64,000 nt of DNA. It comes from Acanthochlamys bracteata (Eukaryota; Streptophyta; Magnoliopsida; Pandanales; Velloziaceae). Below are positions 37,400 to 49,539 of this stretch, in pieces. Under the pieces are notes generated by a model. That model had not been told where the DNA came from and searched no databases. It saw nothing but the letters and a program-made list of their open reading frames with translations. The stretch is from contig CM034145.1 of the NCBI GenBank assembly GCA_019914995.1, forward strand, positions 2,728,001 to 2,792,000, given 5' to 3'. Positions within the stretch are counted from its first letter, which is position 1. Every line of letters begins with the position of its first letter. The translations under genes were made by a program, and so were the position numbers.

Positions 37400-40270
37400 A
37401 TGCTAATTTCATGCAAACAAAAGCCTAACAACAGTAGAGCTAATTTTCCTAACTATGCAACGTCCATGGAACAAATCTAGTTTTATACACAATATGTTAT
37501 TCTTATACATTTGTGTTTGATCTGCAAGCTACGTATTTACTCAAGGTTTAGGCTTACATCATACGTTCATGTTAAGAATTGACAATGCAACAATAATTAA
37601 GGAATCGTAGACCAATTTTAAGTTTAAAAGAACACAGATTACTGCTAAGGATTTGCACAGACTAACCTATTTCATCCAAAAGTTCAAGGAAGGCCCAATA
37701 TAAGTTCTTTTCCTGAAGTTGAGAGCAAAATAATTAGCACAAAAATGGCCTCAGAAGGTGAAACAGAATGCAAGCAGAAATTTACATAACGGGAGTGTTA
37801 TATGTTTTGCTCAGAAATGTGACGGACATATCAAGATATACAAAATAGTATGTGAATGACACTTGATCTCACACTATAATCTAATTACTACAAAAAACAA
37901 GAGAATAATCTCCCCTTACTATTGCATTATGAGCAAAAGCAAGTAACTACAGAACTGTGACATTCCCTGTTTTAATTTCTATAGAGCTTGACAAGAAAAA
38001 AGAGAAAGCAAAAAAATTGCTGCATATAACATACTTGCTGAGACAGTACGACAGTATCAAGATTTGATAAGGTAACATTACTTAATTAATAGTGATCTTT
38101 AATTCTAGGCAAACTCAAAGAAGACAAATGAAAGCTAAAAGCAAGATCAAGAACTTATCTGTGAAAACGAGCAAAACTCCCATGGCAACTTCTGGCGGAT
38201 GTTCATTATCATTGTCTCCTACTGGTTCATGAAGATGAATGCAAGCCAAAAGTAGGATCAAGAATTTATATGTAAAATAAAACTAAACTAAATCTCCCCC
38301 AGCAACTGATGGTGGATGTTCACTTTTCTTGCTGGTTCCTCCTGTAAAACTTAGTCTAAAATCAAGCTAGTTTCCTGCAGAAATGTCAGCTAACATAAAC
38401 TATCAACTCTTCAACAAGGAAAGAGACACTCTTACGGGGGAAGCGATAAAGAAACCTCCTTGATGGCTAATACAACTCCCACATCTACACACAATTCTGA
38501 ATTCATTATGGGGTACCCTCAATGTCCTACAAAAAATAGAAACATTATAAGAAGAACCAAAACGACAAATGTTAGAGGGAACAGCTAGTAGAAAGAATAA
38601 AAAAAATAATGTTGATGTATATACCCATTACATAAATTGCAACTATGATTACCATGTCACAGTATTAGGGCCGAACCATTCCTTGGTTCTGCTCCAACTT
38701 CTGAACAAATTGACAATGATGAAACATTATTTAAAAATCACATGATACGGGTATTGAAAAGACAGACAAACTAAAGTAAAAATAGAAATAAACTGTTTAG
38801 ACCAAGCATGACTATTATGTGAATACAGCTTCCCTAATACATTCAGTTTAAAATATATCAGTAACCTATTACAATCAAAATTGTGGTCCGTCTGTAACAG
38901 TTCAAAGCTTCATTGCAGTATATATTTCTGAGGTTAGTAGCAAAATGATAAGCCAATAAAACCACCTTTCAGAAATTAGAAAGTATAGATAGTGTAAATA
39001 ACAATCAGGAAGCTGTGATTAGACATGTATTTATGTAAAAAGAAACCCCTTTCTTGTAATTGACTGTTTTTGCAAGGTAGCTGCTGAATGTTGAATATTG
39101 AAGTAGGAATTTGTGAATTTCTTTAATATGGTGGCTACTTTGCTTTTGGTGTTTCTTTTTACATGAATACATGTCTAATCGCAGCTTCCTAATTGTTTAT
39201 TTCAGTTGTTACTTTAGTTTGTCTGTCTTTTCAATCATGCGATTTCTAAATATTGTTTCATCATTGTCAATTTGTTAGAAGTCGGAGAGCAAAGTAGCCA
39301 CCATATTAAAGAGATTCAGAAATTCTTATTTCAAAATTCAACATTCAGCAGCTACCCTGCAAAAACAGTCAATTACAAGATATATTTTAAAATGAAAGGA
39401 GGATATACAAATACAATCACTTATTACAGGAAATCTTTTTTGGGTCAATTGCATAAACATTAACAAGTTTCACACTGGCATGACCAGAAGAAAACATCAT
39501 ACTAAGAATCACCAAAACTAACATAAGAATCGTGAATTACTAAACTTTCGTGTTACTTTTTTAAAAATGTAAATGAGGGGTGGACTTCATTGACAAAGGG
39601 CTCCTCATGAAGATGCTTACAAGCCTTTAATATGAGCTTCAAAAGATATACCTTGAATACAATTTATGGAACCATATAAACCCACTATTCCAATAAAAGA
39701 TACGAGTATCACTAATAAATTCAAATCATAGAGAAAATATTCTTCACAGTGCTGCTAATTATTACAGAAACAGGATTGCTATATACCTTAAAATTGGAGG
39801 TGGTAATTCCGTAGATGAATATCCACACGCCTGCAATTCTACTTCTTGATGAAATGTTTCGCCTGCAATTTGTAACTCCTCCACTTCAGGAAGATGATCA
39901 TTTTCTGCAGCTATTACATATGCAGGAATTATAACAAAAGACAAACCATCAGACAGGGGTGGACTCATTCTATTAGACTACAGAAGAGTTATTAGTACCT
40001 TTAGAAAATGAAGAACTATGCTCCTCAAGTACTGGTGCCAGATGATGGAAGGTTCTTCCTATCATCTTGGCCCAGACTCCACAAGTACTAGTTGGCTCTT
40101 CAAGTAGTGGCAAATGATGGTAGGCTCTTCTAGTACTGGTGGCAAGTAATTAGTACTTGCAGGACCAATTGAGTGCCACCTTCTCAGTGTCCATACTATA
40201 CCAGCAGCATGAGGCTCAATAACGTCATTTCTCACCAAATCTTTAGAAGGTGAGTGTTGACTGATTTCGT
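37400..40270 (-). repeat. Array unit 3
   Basis: A near-complete set of landmarks runs from the GTAGAGCTAATTTTCC block (37430) through the ELLDEIG module (minus strand, 37720-37665). Two ESD-type modules follow (38225-38160 and 38345-38290), then the GACATTGAGGG module (38520), the AGTTGGAGC module (38695), the EDDPLP-type module (39930-39780) and the Trp-rich module (to 40270). The EDDPLP-type module here is open for 68 codons (39968-39762, with HLPEVEELQIAGE). An inverted copy of two modules is embedded at about 39055-39285. Confidence 0.6.
39055..39285 (+). repeat. Inverted copy of two modules creating a hairpin inside unit 3
   Basis: Reading 39285 back to 39060 gives the landmarks CTTCTAACAAATTGACAATGATGAAAC, GACAGACAAACTAAAGTAA, GATTAGACATGTAT and AAAGTAGCCACCATATTAAAG in normal order, so this segment is flipped relative to the array. 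CTTTAATATGGTGGCTACTT (39123 region) pairs with the forward copy near 39290-39310, and the blocks at about 39165-39225 pair with 38990-39050. It looks like a local inverted duplication that lost about 200 inner bases. Confidence 0.7.
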
Positions 40271-40299
40271 GAAATGCAGTCGTAATTTAAGTTGAACAC

Positions 40300-43290
40300 C
40301 AGATAGATTACTGCTAAAGATTTGCATCTCACTAACCTATTTCATCCAACAATTCATCTGTCTCTATTAGTTTAAAGCCCATTAACATGTTGTTTTCCCC
40401 AAGTTAAGAGCAACGTACTCTTCAAAAAATGGCTTCTACGAAACATATGCAACAGAAACATACACAAAGGCCGTATATTGTGTTGCTCGCATGTCAGATC
40501 AGAAAATACTATGTTGTTGACAACGTATCAAATCTCACACAATAATCTAAAGTACTTCCAAAAACAAAATAATAAATTCACTTCATTATTTTATGAAGCA
40601 ACAGCATGTAACTACAGAATTAGAGCATTACCAACTCAAATTGCAATAGAGCTTGACAAGAAAAAGGAAGAAGGGAAACAGTAGCTGAACATAACAAACT
40701 GCTGAGAGCATACAACACTACCAAGAATTGATGATGTGACATAATTTAATAAATGTGATCCAAAATTTATAAGCGAACTCAAAGAAGGAAGAACCAAAAA
40801 CCAATAGAAGGATCAAGAACTTACCTATGAAATAAAGGAAAACCAAATTGTCCTTGGCAACTGATGGCAGACGTTCATCATCACTTTTCAGCTGCTTGTT
40901 CAAGAAGATGGTTGAAAGATAAAAGTAGTATGAAGAACTTCTCCGCGAAATAGAACAAACTTAATCACCCCTGGAAACTAATGGTGGATGTTCACTATCA
41001 CTTTCCTCCAGCTGGTTCCTCCTGCATAAGTTAGTCCAAAATCAAGCCAGTTTCCTGCAGAAAGATCATCTAACACAAACAAACAAACTCTTCAACAAGG
41101 AAAAGAAACACTTCTAGAGTGGGAGGACTAACAAGACCTCCTTGATTGCTAATACAGATAGCTTATCCCATATCTCCAAGAAATGATCACTATACTGTGG
41201 GGGTACCTCAATGGCTTACAAACATGAGAAACTTCCTAGTACAAACCAAAAGAGCATATGTTAGAGGGAACAACAAGTAGAAAGAACAGTAGAAAACAAT
41301 ACTGGTGGTGTATATACACAACCCATAACTTGCAAGTCGATCACCATGTCGTAGTATTACGGTTTGTTGAAATTCCAAAATTGATTTTAATGATAACAAT
41401 AATTAAGAATTATAGTTTATGGATTAGGGTGAACTAATGATTGGAATCAAGTTCTGCAGAAATTCATAAAACAGAAAAATCTATACAGAACAGAGAATCC
41501 CTCAGCCACCAAACAGCCAGCTGCCTAATTGCTGCTACATGGATATCGCGAACAGAGAAGAGCAGAGAATCCCTCAGCCACCAAACAGCCAGCTGCCTAA
41601 TTGAGTTAGTCCAAAAATCGAGCCAGTTTTCTACTGAAAGATCATCTAACATAAGCATACAAACTCTTCAACATGGAAAAGAAACACTTAGAGTGGGAGG
41701 AATAATGAACCTCCATGATTGCTAATACAGCTTCTCCCATATCTCCAAGAAATGATCACTATATTGTGGGGTACCCTCAAAGGCTTACAAACATGAGAAA
41801 CTTCACAAGTAGAATCCAAAAGAACATATGCTACAGGGAACATCATGTAGAAAGAATAATAGAAAACAATATTGGCGGTATATATACACATTCCATAATT
41901 GCAACTCAATCCCCAAGTCATAGTAGTACTCAGAATTGTTTCTTAGCAGTGCTCCAACATTTGGATGAATGGCAATAATGAAATATATTCAGAAATCACA
42001 AGATACGGGTATGTAAAGAGAGACAAACTAAACTAAATAACCTAATCAAAATGAACGTTAGGCCTAGCAAGACTATTATGTGAATGGAGCTTGCTTAATA
42101 CGTTCACTTTTAAGTATATCAGTGATTTGTGTTCAGTCTCTAACAGTTCAAAGCTTCATTGCAGAATATAGTTCTAAGGTTAGTAGCAAAACGATAAGCC
42201 AGTAAAACCACCTTTGTCAAAGTAGAAAGTCAAGATAGTGCAATAACTACCAGGAAGTTGTGATTAGATATGTCTTCATGTAAAAGAAACACCAAAAGCA
42301 AAGTAATTCACCACGTTAAAAGAACTTTGGAAATTCTTACCTCAATGCTCAATATCCAGCAACTGCTTGCAAAAGCAGTCAATTATAAATATATTCTAAG
42401 CATGAGACAAGGATATATACAAATAGAATTACTTATCACAGGAAATCTATTTTTGGATCTCTTGCATAAACTTTAAGAAGATTCACACTGACATGACCAG
42501 AAGAAGACGTCATAAAAAGAACGACCAAAACTAAAAATAAGTTAACTTATACCTTTCGTGTTCTTTTATTTATAAAATTTAAATCGGGGGCTGGACTTCA
42601 TTGACGAAGCGCTCCTCATGTAGATGGTGTAGAATCTTTTAATATAAGCTTCAGAAGATACACCTTTTAATATGATTTTATGAACTATATACAAGGTACT
42701 AAACCAACTAAGGCAGTGAAAGATAAAAATATCATTAATAAATTCAATAGAGAAATATTCTTCATTGTTCTGGTAATTATTACGTAGACAAGATTGCTAT
42801 ATACCTCAAAATTACGGGTGTGACTCCGATAAACAAAATATCCACATGCCTGTGATACCCTTCCTGGAAATGCTTCACTTGCAATTTGTGACTCCTCTAC
42901 TTCAAAAAAAGGATCATCCTCTGCAGATGTTAAATATGCATGAATCATAGACAAAGAAAAACACATCATGCAAGGGCAGATTTATTCTATCAGACTACAT
43001 AGAGTTATTAGTACACCTTCACAAAAAGAAGAACTGTGATCTTCAAGTACTGGGGGCAAATGATGCTAGGTTCTTCTGTCATGGCACAGACTCGACAAGG
43101 ACTAGTAGGCTCTATCACTACAGGTGGCAAATGAAGGTAGGCTCTGCTAGTACTGGTGACAAGTAATGAGAGCTTGCAAGACCGATTGAATGCCACCTTC
43201 TCGGCATCCATTCTATACCTGCTGTCTGAGGCTTAAAACCTCATTGCATCTCACCAAATCTTTGGAAGGTGGGTGCTACGTCTTAAGATT
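40300..43290 (-). repeat. Array unit 4, with an LTR-like insertion between two copies of a sub-block
   Basis: Modules in minus orientation include ENNMLMGFKLIETDELLDEIG (40405-40343), LKSDDERLPSVAKDNL ending at donor ATAG|GTAAGTT (about 40895-40823), and ESDSEHPPL (about 41010-40965). The block with the TTCCTCCTGCATAAG to CCATATCTCCAAGAAATG landmarks is present twice (41000-41355 and 41605-41930), separated by foreign sequence. The EDDPLP-type module (42965-42785) and the Trp-rich module (to 43290) follow. Confidence 0.6.
41358..41604. mobile_element. LTR-retrotransposon-like fragment with a 40 bp direct repeat
   Basis: Array sequence stops after GTAGTATTACGG and is replaced by TTGTTGAAATTCCAAAATTG, resembling starts of plant Copia-type LTRs (TGTTGAAAT...). 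Inside, a block beginning AGAGAATCCCTCAGCCACCA and ending GCTGCCTAATTG occurs twice (about 41496-41533 and 41569-41605). Array sequence resumes at AGTTAGTCCAAAAATCGAGC. I infer a truncated LTR or TRIM-like piece; no target duplication is evident because the flanks are different parts of the unit. Confidence 0.4.
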
Positions 43291-43459
43291 AAATCAAACC
43301 ACACAACTAGATTCATTTCATTCGAACTGATGTTTCAGGAGTAAAATTATTCTTGAGGTTTATAAATTATATCAAGACTTGAATTCGTTTAGAACTAGTA
43401 ACATAAATCATAACCAGACCACTTGAATTCATGACTGCAAATAGGAAGAAGAGCTAGCA

Positions 43460-46010
43460 ACGGTAATTTCATGCAGATGAAAAGCTTCTTGACATTGGAG
43501 CTAATTATCCTGACGATGCAACTACCACGGAACAGACTTAATTTTATCTGCAGTTACCTGTCCTTAGAGAATTTTACTTGTTCTCTGAGCTATATCTACT
43601 AAAGTTTTAGGCAATACCATACATCTATATCATGAATTGACAACGTAGTAGTAATTGGTGAAATGCAGTCCTAGTTTGAATTTGAAACAAGACATACCAC
43701 TAAAGATTGCACATTGGAACCTATTTCATCCAACAACTCATCTGTCTTTATCAATTTAAAGCCCAATTACAAGTTGTTTTCCTAAAGTTAAGAACAAAAC
43801 AATCAGTACAAAAATGGGCCTCTAAGAGACATTATGCAAATAGAAACTTATATAATGCAAGTGTCATTATTTTGCTCATTAAATATGAGTAACACCTCAA
43901 AGGCATAGAGAATACTATGTTGATGACAGCATATGAAACCTCACACGATAACTTAATTTAGCTCCAAACCCAAAAGAATAAATCTCACCTTATTATTGCA
44001 TTATGAATCAAAAGCATGTAACTCCAGAACTACGACATTACCAATTCAAATTGCAATAGAGCTTGACAAGAAAAAGGGAAAAGGAAAAAGATTGTTGAAC
44101 ATAACATACTTGCTGAAGCATACAACAATATCAAGAATTGATAAGGTAACATTATTTAAGGAAATGCGATTTCATATTTCAAGGCAAGCTCAAAGATGAA
44201 GAATGAAATCCAAAAGCAGGATCGAGAACTTATATGTGAAATATAGCAAAACTAAATCTCCGCCAGCAACTAATCGTGGACGTTCATCTTCACTTTCCTT
44301 CTGCTGGTTCAAGATGATGAATGAAATCCAAAAGTAAAAACTTATCTGTAGAATAGAACCAAACTAAATCCCCTATGGCAACTAATGGTGAAATGATTTT
44401 TCTGCTGGTTTCCCCTGTATAAGACAGTCAAAATCCAGCCAGTTTCTGCAGAAAATTCAATTAGCATAAAACAAACAAACTCTTCAACAAGGAAAACAAA
44501 CCTCATTTATTGCACATACAACTTCTCCCATATCTCCAAGAAACGATTGATAAATATTTTGCGAACAATAGAAACTTTATAAGAAGAATCCCAAACAAAA
44601 AACACTAGAGGGAACATCAAGTAGAAAGAACAAAAGAAAACAATAATTGTAGTGTATAGACCCATTGTATAATTGCAACTAATCACCACCTGGTTGTATT
44701 AGGGCCGAACCGTTCCTTAGCGGTGCTCCAACTTCTGAACGAATGGAAAAAGATGAAACATTATTTAAAAATCCCATGATATGGGTATTGAAAAGACAAA
44801 CAAGCTAAACCAACAACCGGAACAAATTGAACATTTGAACAACCAGGACTATTATTTGAATGAAACTTCCTTAATACATTCAGTTTTAAATATATCGGTA
44901 ACATATTACAATAAAAATTGTTTTCTATATTTAGCAGTCCAAAAACTCATTGCAGAATATAATTCCTGAGGCTAGTCGCAAAATGATAAGTCAATAAAGC
45001 CATCTTTGTGAATTAAAAATTACAAATAGTGTAATAACACCTAGGAAGTTGCAATTAAGTAAGTTTTCCTATAAAAAGAAATACCAAAAGCAAAATAGTC
45101 CACCACACTGAAGAACTTCAGAAGTTCTTACCTCAACACTCAACACCGAGTCGCTGCCCTATGAAAACACGCAATCACTTATCATAGGAATCATTTTTGG
45201 GTCATTTGCGAAACTAACAAGTTTCACACTTGCATGACTAGAAGAAAACGTCATAGAAAGAATCACCAAAATTGCAATAAGAATAGTTATCTAACAACCT
45301 TTCGAGTTATTATTTTTATTCTTTTAAAAGTTTTTAGTTATTATTATTTTGTTAAATTGAGGGCTGTACTTCATTGACGAATGGCCCCTCATGAGGATGG
45401 TGTACAAGCATTTAATGTGAGTTTAAGAAGATATACCTAATGTAATTTATGAAACCGTTACACCAATAAAAGATAAGAATATCACTAATAATCCAATTGA
45501 GAATGTTCTTCACAGTGCTGCTAATTATTATAGAGAAATGTTCTTCACTAATAAATCTCCACTTGCCTGATGGTTTTCTTGATGAATTGCTTCGCCTGTA
45601 ATTTCTAACTCCTCTACTTCAGGAAGAGGATCTTCTTCTGCAGTTGTTAAATATGTGGGAATTATAGTCAAAGACAAACCAGCATGCAGGTGTGGATTCA
45701 TTCTATCAGACTACAGAAGAGTTATTACTACCTTCAGAAAATTAAGAACTATGGTCTTCAACTACTGGTGCCAGACGATGGTAGGTTGTTCCTATTATCT
45801 TTGAACAGACTCTACAAGTACTAGTTGGCTCTTCAAGCAGTGCAAGTGATGGTGCGCTCTTCTAGCAATGGTGGCAAGTAATTAGAGCTTGCACGAACAA
45901 TTGAATGCCACCCTCTTCGCACCATGCTATACCAGCCGCCTAAGGCTCAATATCCTCTTTTCTCACCGAATCTTTAGAAGGTGGGTGTTGACTGTTTGAG
46001 TCTAAATCAA
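43460..46010 (-). repeat. Array unit 5
   Basis: A full landmark set. Minus-strand modules include FKLIKTDELLDEI (about 43790-43727, with a stop after ENNL), NQQKESEDERPRLVAGGD and following LVLLYFT (about 44315-44235), FLEIWEKL near 44535, GSDSVLSVE between TTTTCATAG and GTAAGAACTT (about 45160-45130), and EEDPLPEVEELEITGE (about 45640-45590). Confidence 0.6.
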
Positions 46011-46179
46011 TCCATACAGTTTGATCGATTCGAATCACTTAAACTGATATTTTTTGAGTAAAATATTCCTGAGATTGATAAATCATATCAAGACTTGAAT
46101 TCATAAAAATTGGTTACACTTGAGTTCATGATTGTAATTTTGACAAGCTAAGGAAGGAGCTTGTTATGCTAATTGCATG

Positions 46180-47340
46180 CAGACCAAAGGCCTCTTGACA
46201 GTAGAGCTAATTGTCCTAACAACGCAACCTCCATCGAACAGATCTAATTTTATTTGCAGTTACCTTATTCCTAGTGATTTGTACTTGATCTACCAGCTAT
46301 GCATGTACTCAAGCTTTAGGCAACACCATGAAACCATGCCAAGAATTGACAAAGCAGAATTAGTGAAATGCAGTCCTAATTTATGTTTAACACTATACAG
46401 ATTACAGCTAAATATTTGCACGTCACTAACCTATTTCGTCCGACAATTCATCTGTCTCTATCAGTTTAAAGCACATTTACATGTTATTTTCCCCAAAGTT
46501 AAGAGCAACATAATCTGCAAAAAATGGGACTCTACGAAACATTATGCAACCAGAAACTTACACAAACGCAGTATATTGTGTTGCTCACATCTCAAATCAG
46601 AAAATACTATGTTGTTGTCAACGTATCAAATCTCATACAATAATCTAAAATATTTCTAAAAACAAAATCCCTTTATTATTGTGTGAAGCAACAGTATGTC
46701 ACCACAGAACTATGGCATTACCAATTCAAATTGCAATAGATCTTGGAAAGAAAAAGGAACAAGGGAAAAAATTGCTGAACATAACACTCTGCAGAGAGCA
46801 TACAACACTATCAAGATTTGATAATGTAATATTATTTAATAAATTTGATTCAAAATTTATTGGCAAACTCAAAGAAGGAAGAACCAAAAGAAGGATCAAG
46901 AACTTACCTATGAAATAAAGCAAAACCAAACTGTCCTTGCCAACAGATGGCAGACGTTCATCATCACTTTTCTGCTGCTTGTTCATGCAGATGATTGAAA
47001 GCCAAAAGTAGCATCAAGAACTTCTCTGCGAAATAGAACAAACTAAATCTCCCCTGGCAAGATGGTGGATGTTCACCATCACTTTCATTCATCTAGTTCC
47101 TTCTGCATAAGTTAGTCTAAATCAAGCTAGTTTTCTGCAGAAAGATCATCTAACATAAACATACAAACTCTTCAATAAGGAAAAAAAACACTTAAGAGTG
47201 GGAGGAATAATGAAACCTCCTTGATTGTCAGCACCCATGCTATACCTGCTGCCTGAGGCTCAATAACCTCATTTTCCACCAAATCTTTAGAAGGTGAATG
47301 CTGACTGCTCGAGTCTAAATCAACCATACTGCATGATCGA
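46180..47340 (-). repeat. Array unit 6 (internally deleted)
   Basis: Carries the landmarks from the GACAGTAGAGCTAATTGTCC block (46199) to AACTCTTCAATAAGGAAA (47166), then jumps directly to the end of the Trp-rich module (47230-47340), so about 1.5 kb of the unit is missing. The LKSDDERLPSVGKDSL-type module is open (ORF 46986-46726 covers it). It is very similar to the left half of unit 7, which suggests a recent duplication of about 1.3 kb. Confidence 0.6.
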
Positions 47341-47499
47341 TTCGATTCACTTGAACTGATATTTCATGAATAAAGTTATTCCTGAGGTTGATAAATCATA
47401 TGAAGACTTGAATTCATAAAAATTGGTTATATGGCCAATACACTTGCATTCATGATTCTAATTTTGACAAGCATAGGAAGGAGCAAGTTATGCTAATTC

Positions 47500-49530
47500 C
47501 CTGTAGATGAAAGGCCTCCTGACAGTAGAGCTAATTGTTCTTACTACGCAACCTCCTCCGAACATATCTGATTTTATCTGCATATACCTTATTCTTAGTG
47601 ATTTGTACTTGATCTCCCAGCTATGCATGTACTCAAGCTTAAGTCAATGCCATCCATCCATGCCAAGAATCGACAACGCAATAATTATTAGTGAAATACA
47701 ATCCTAATTTAAGTTTAACACCAGCTAGATACTTCTAAAGATTTGCACATCAATAACTATTTCATCCAACAGTTCATCTGTCTCTATTAGTTTAAAGCCC
47801 ATTCACATGTTGCTTTCCTGAAGTTAAGAGCAACATAATCTTCAAAAAATGGGCTTCTACGAAATATAATGCAACCAGAAACTTACACAAACGCAGTATA
47901 TTGTGTTGCTCACATCTCAAATAAAAAAATACTATGTTGTTGTCAACGTATCAAATCTGGCGCTATGTTTTAAATTATTTCCAAAAACAAAAGCAAAAAT
48001 CTACCCTAAATAGTGTATTTTGAAGCAACAGCATGTAACTACAAAACTATGACAATACCAATTCAAATTGCAATAGAGCTTGGCAAGAAAAAGAAAAAAG
48101 CGAAAATTGCTGAACATAACAAACTGCTGAGAGCATACAACACTATCAAGAATTCATAATGTAACATTATTTAATAAATGTGATCCAAAATTTAGTGGGA
48201 AACTGAATGAAGGATCAAACAAATACCAAATGAAGGATCAAGAACTTACCTATGAAATAAAGCAAAACCAAATTGCCCTTGGCAACTCATGGTAGACGTT
48301 CAACATCACTTTTCAGCTGCTTATTCAAGAAGATGATTGAAAGCCAAAAGTAGTATCAAGAACTTCTCCGCGAAATAGAACAAACTAAATCTCCTCTGGC
48401 AACTGATGGTGGATCTTCACCATCACTTTCCTCCAGCTGGTTCCTCCTGTATAAGTTAGTCTAAAATCTTTTCCTGCAGAAAGATCAACTAACATAAACA
48501 TACAAACTCTTCAACAAGGAGAAGAAACCCATCTAGAGTGGGAGGATTAATGAAACCTCCTTGATTGCTAATACAGCTTCTCCCATACTCTAAAAAATGA
48601 TGACTATATTATGGGCTACCATCAATGGCTTACAAACATGAGAAACTTCACAGGTACAAACCAAAAGAACATATGTTAGAGCGAACAACAAGTAGAAAGA
48701 ATAATAGAAAACAATACTGGTGGTGTATATACACATCCCATAAATTGCAACTCGATGACCATATCGTAGTAGTACGGCTGAATCGTTCCTTAACAGTGCC
48801 TCCAGCATCTGAACCATTGGCAATAATGAAACATATTCAGAAATCACAAGATACGTGTATTGAAACGACAGACAAACTAAACGAACAGCCGAATTAAAAT
48901 GAACATCAAACCAAGCAAGACAATTATGTGAACGCAGCTTCCTGATACGTTTCAGTTTTAAGTATATCAGTAACCTACTATAATCAAATTGTGTTCAGTG
49001 TCTAACAGTTCAAAGCTTCAATGCAGAATAAATTTCTGAGATTAGTAGCAAAATGATAAGCTGGTAAAACCACCTTTATCAAATTAGAAAGTCAAGCTAG
49101 TGTAATAACAACCAGGAAGTTGCGATTAGATATGTCTTTATGTAAAAAAACACCAAAGGCAATGTAGTCCACCATATTAAAAGAACTTTCCAAGATTATT
49201 ATGTGAATGCAGATGCATTCAATTTTAAGTATATAAGTAACCTATTATAATCAAAATTGTGTTCAGTCTCTAGCAGTTCAGAGCTTCATTGCAGAAGAAA
49301 TTCTGATGTTAGTAGCAAAATGATAAGCCAATAAAACCACCTTTGTCAAATAGAAAATTAAGCTAGTGTAATAACAACCAGGAAGTTGTGATCAGATGTG
49401 TCTTCATGTAAAAGAAACACCAAAACCAAAGTAGTCCACCATATTAAAAGAACTTCGAAAATTCTTACCTCAATGCTCAACATCCAACAACTACCCTGCA
49501 AAAGCAGTCAATTACAAGATATATCAAGAC
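47500..49530 (-). repeat. Array unit 7, with a doubled end module
   Basis: Begins GACAGTAGAGCTAATTG (47521) and runs to TCAATTACAAGATATATC (49525). The minus strand has ESDGEDPPSVARGDL (about 48440-48385) and an 85-codon frame (48847-48590) over the LEALLRNDSAVLLRYG module and its T-rich spacer. The block with GTTCAAAGCTTCA and CCACCTTT(A/G)TCAAA occurs twice in a row (48920-49190 and 49195-49525). The EDDPLP-type and Trp-rich modules are missing. Confidence 0.55.
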
Positions 49531-49539
49531 ATAGAAAAT

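Noticed and set aside
41208-41921. Hydrophobic minus-strand frames (CIYTTSIVFYYSFYL-type) that look like membrane segments, recurring at about 44.6 and 48.7 kb
   Set aside because: They lie in T-rich spacers after donor-like sites and before acceptor-like TTTGTAG or TTTGTAAG, so they are most simply intron sequence; T-rich DNA naturally gives Phe, Leu and Ile codons.
38290-48445. Alternative frame in the ESD-type module (for example GGTSWRKVMVNIHHQLPEEI)
   Set aside because: It is open in some copies but stops at once in the paralogous LKSDDERLP copies, whereas the ESD-EHPPS frame is shared by both module types.
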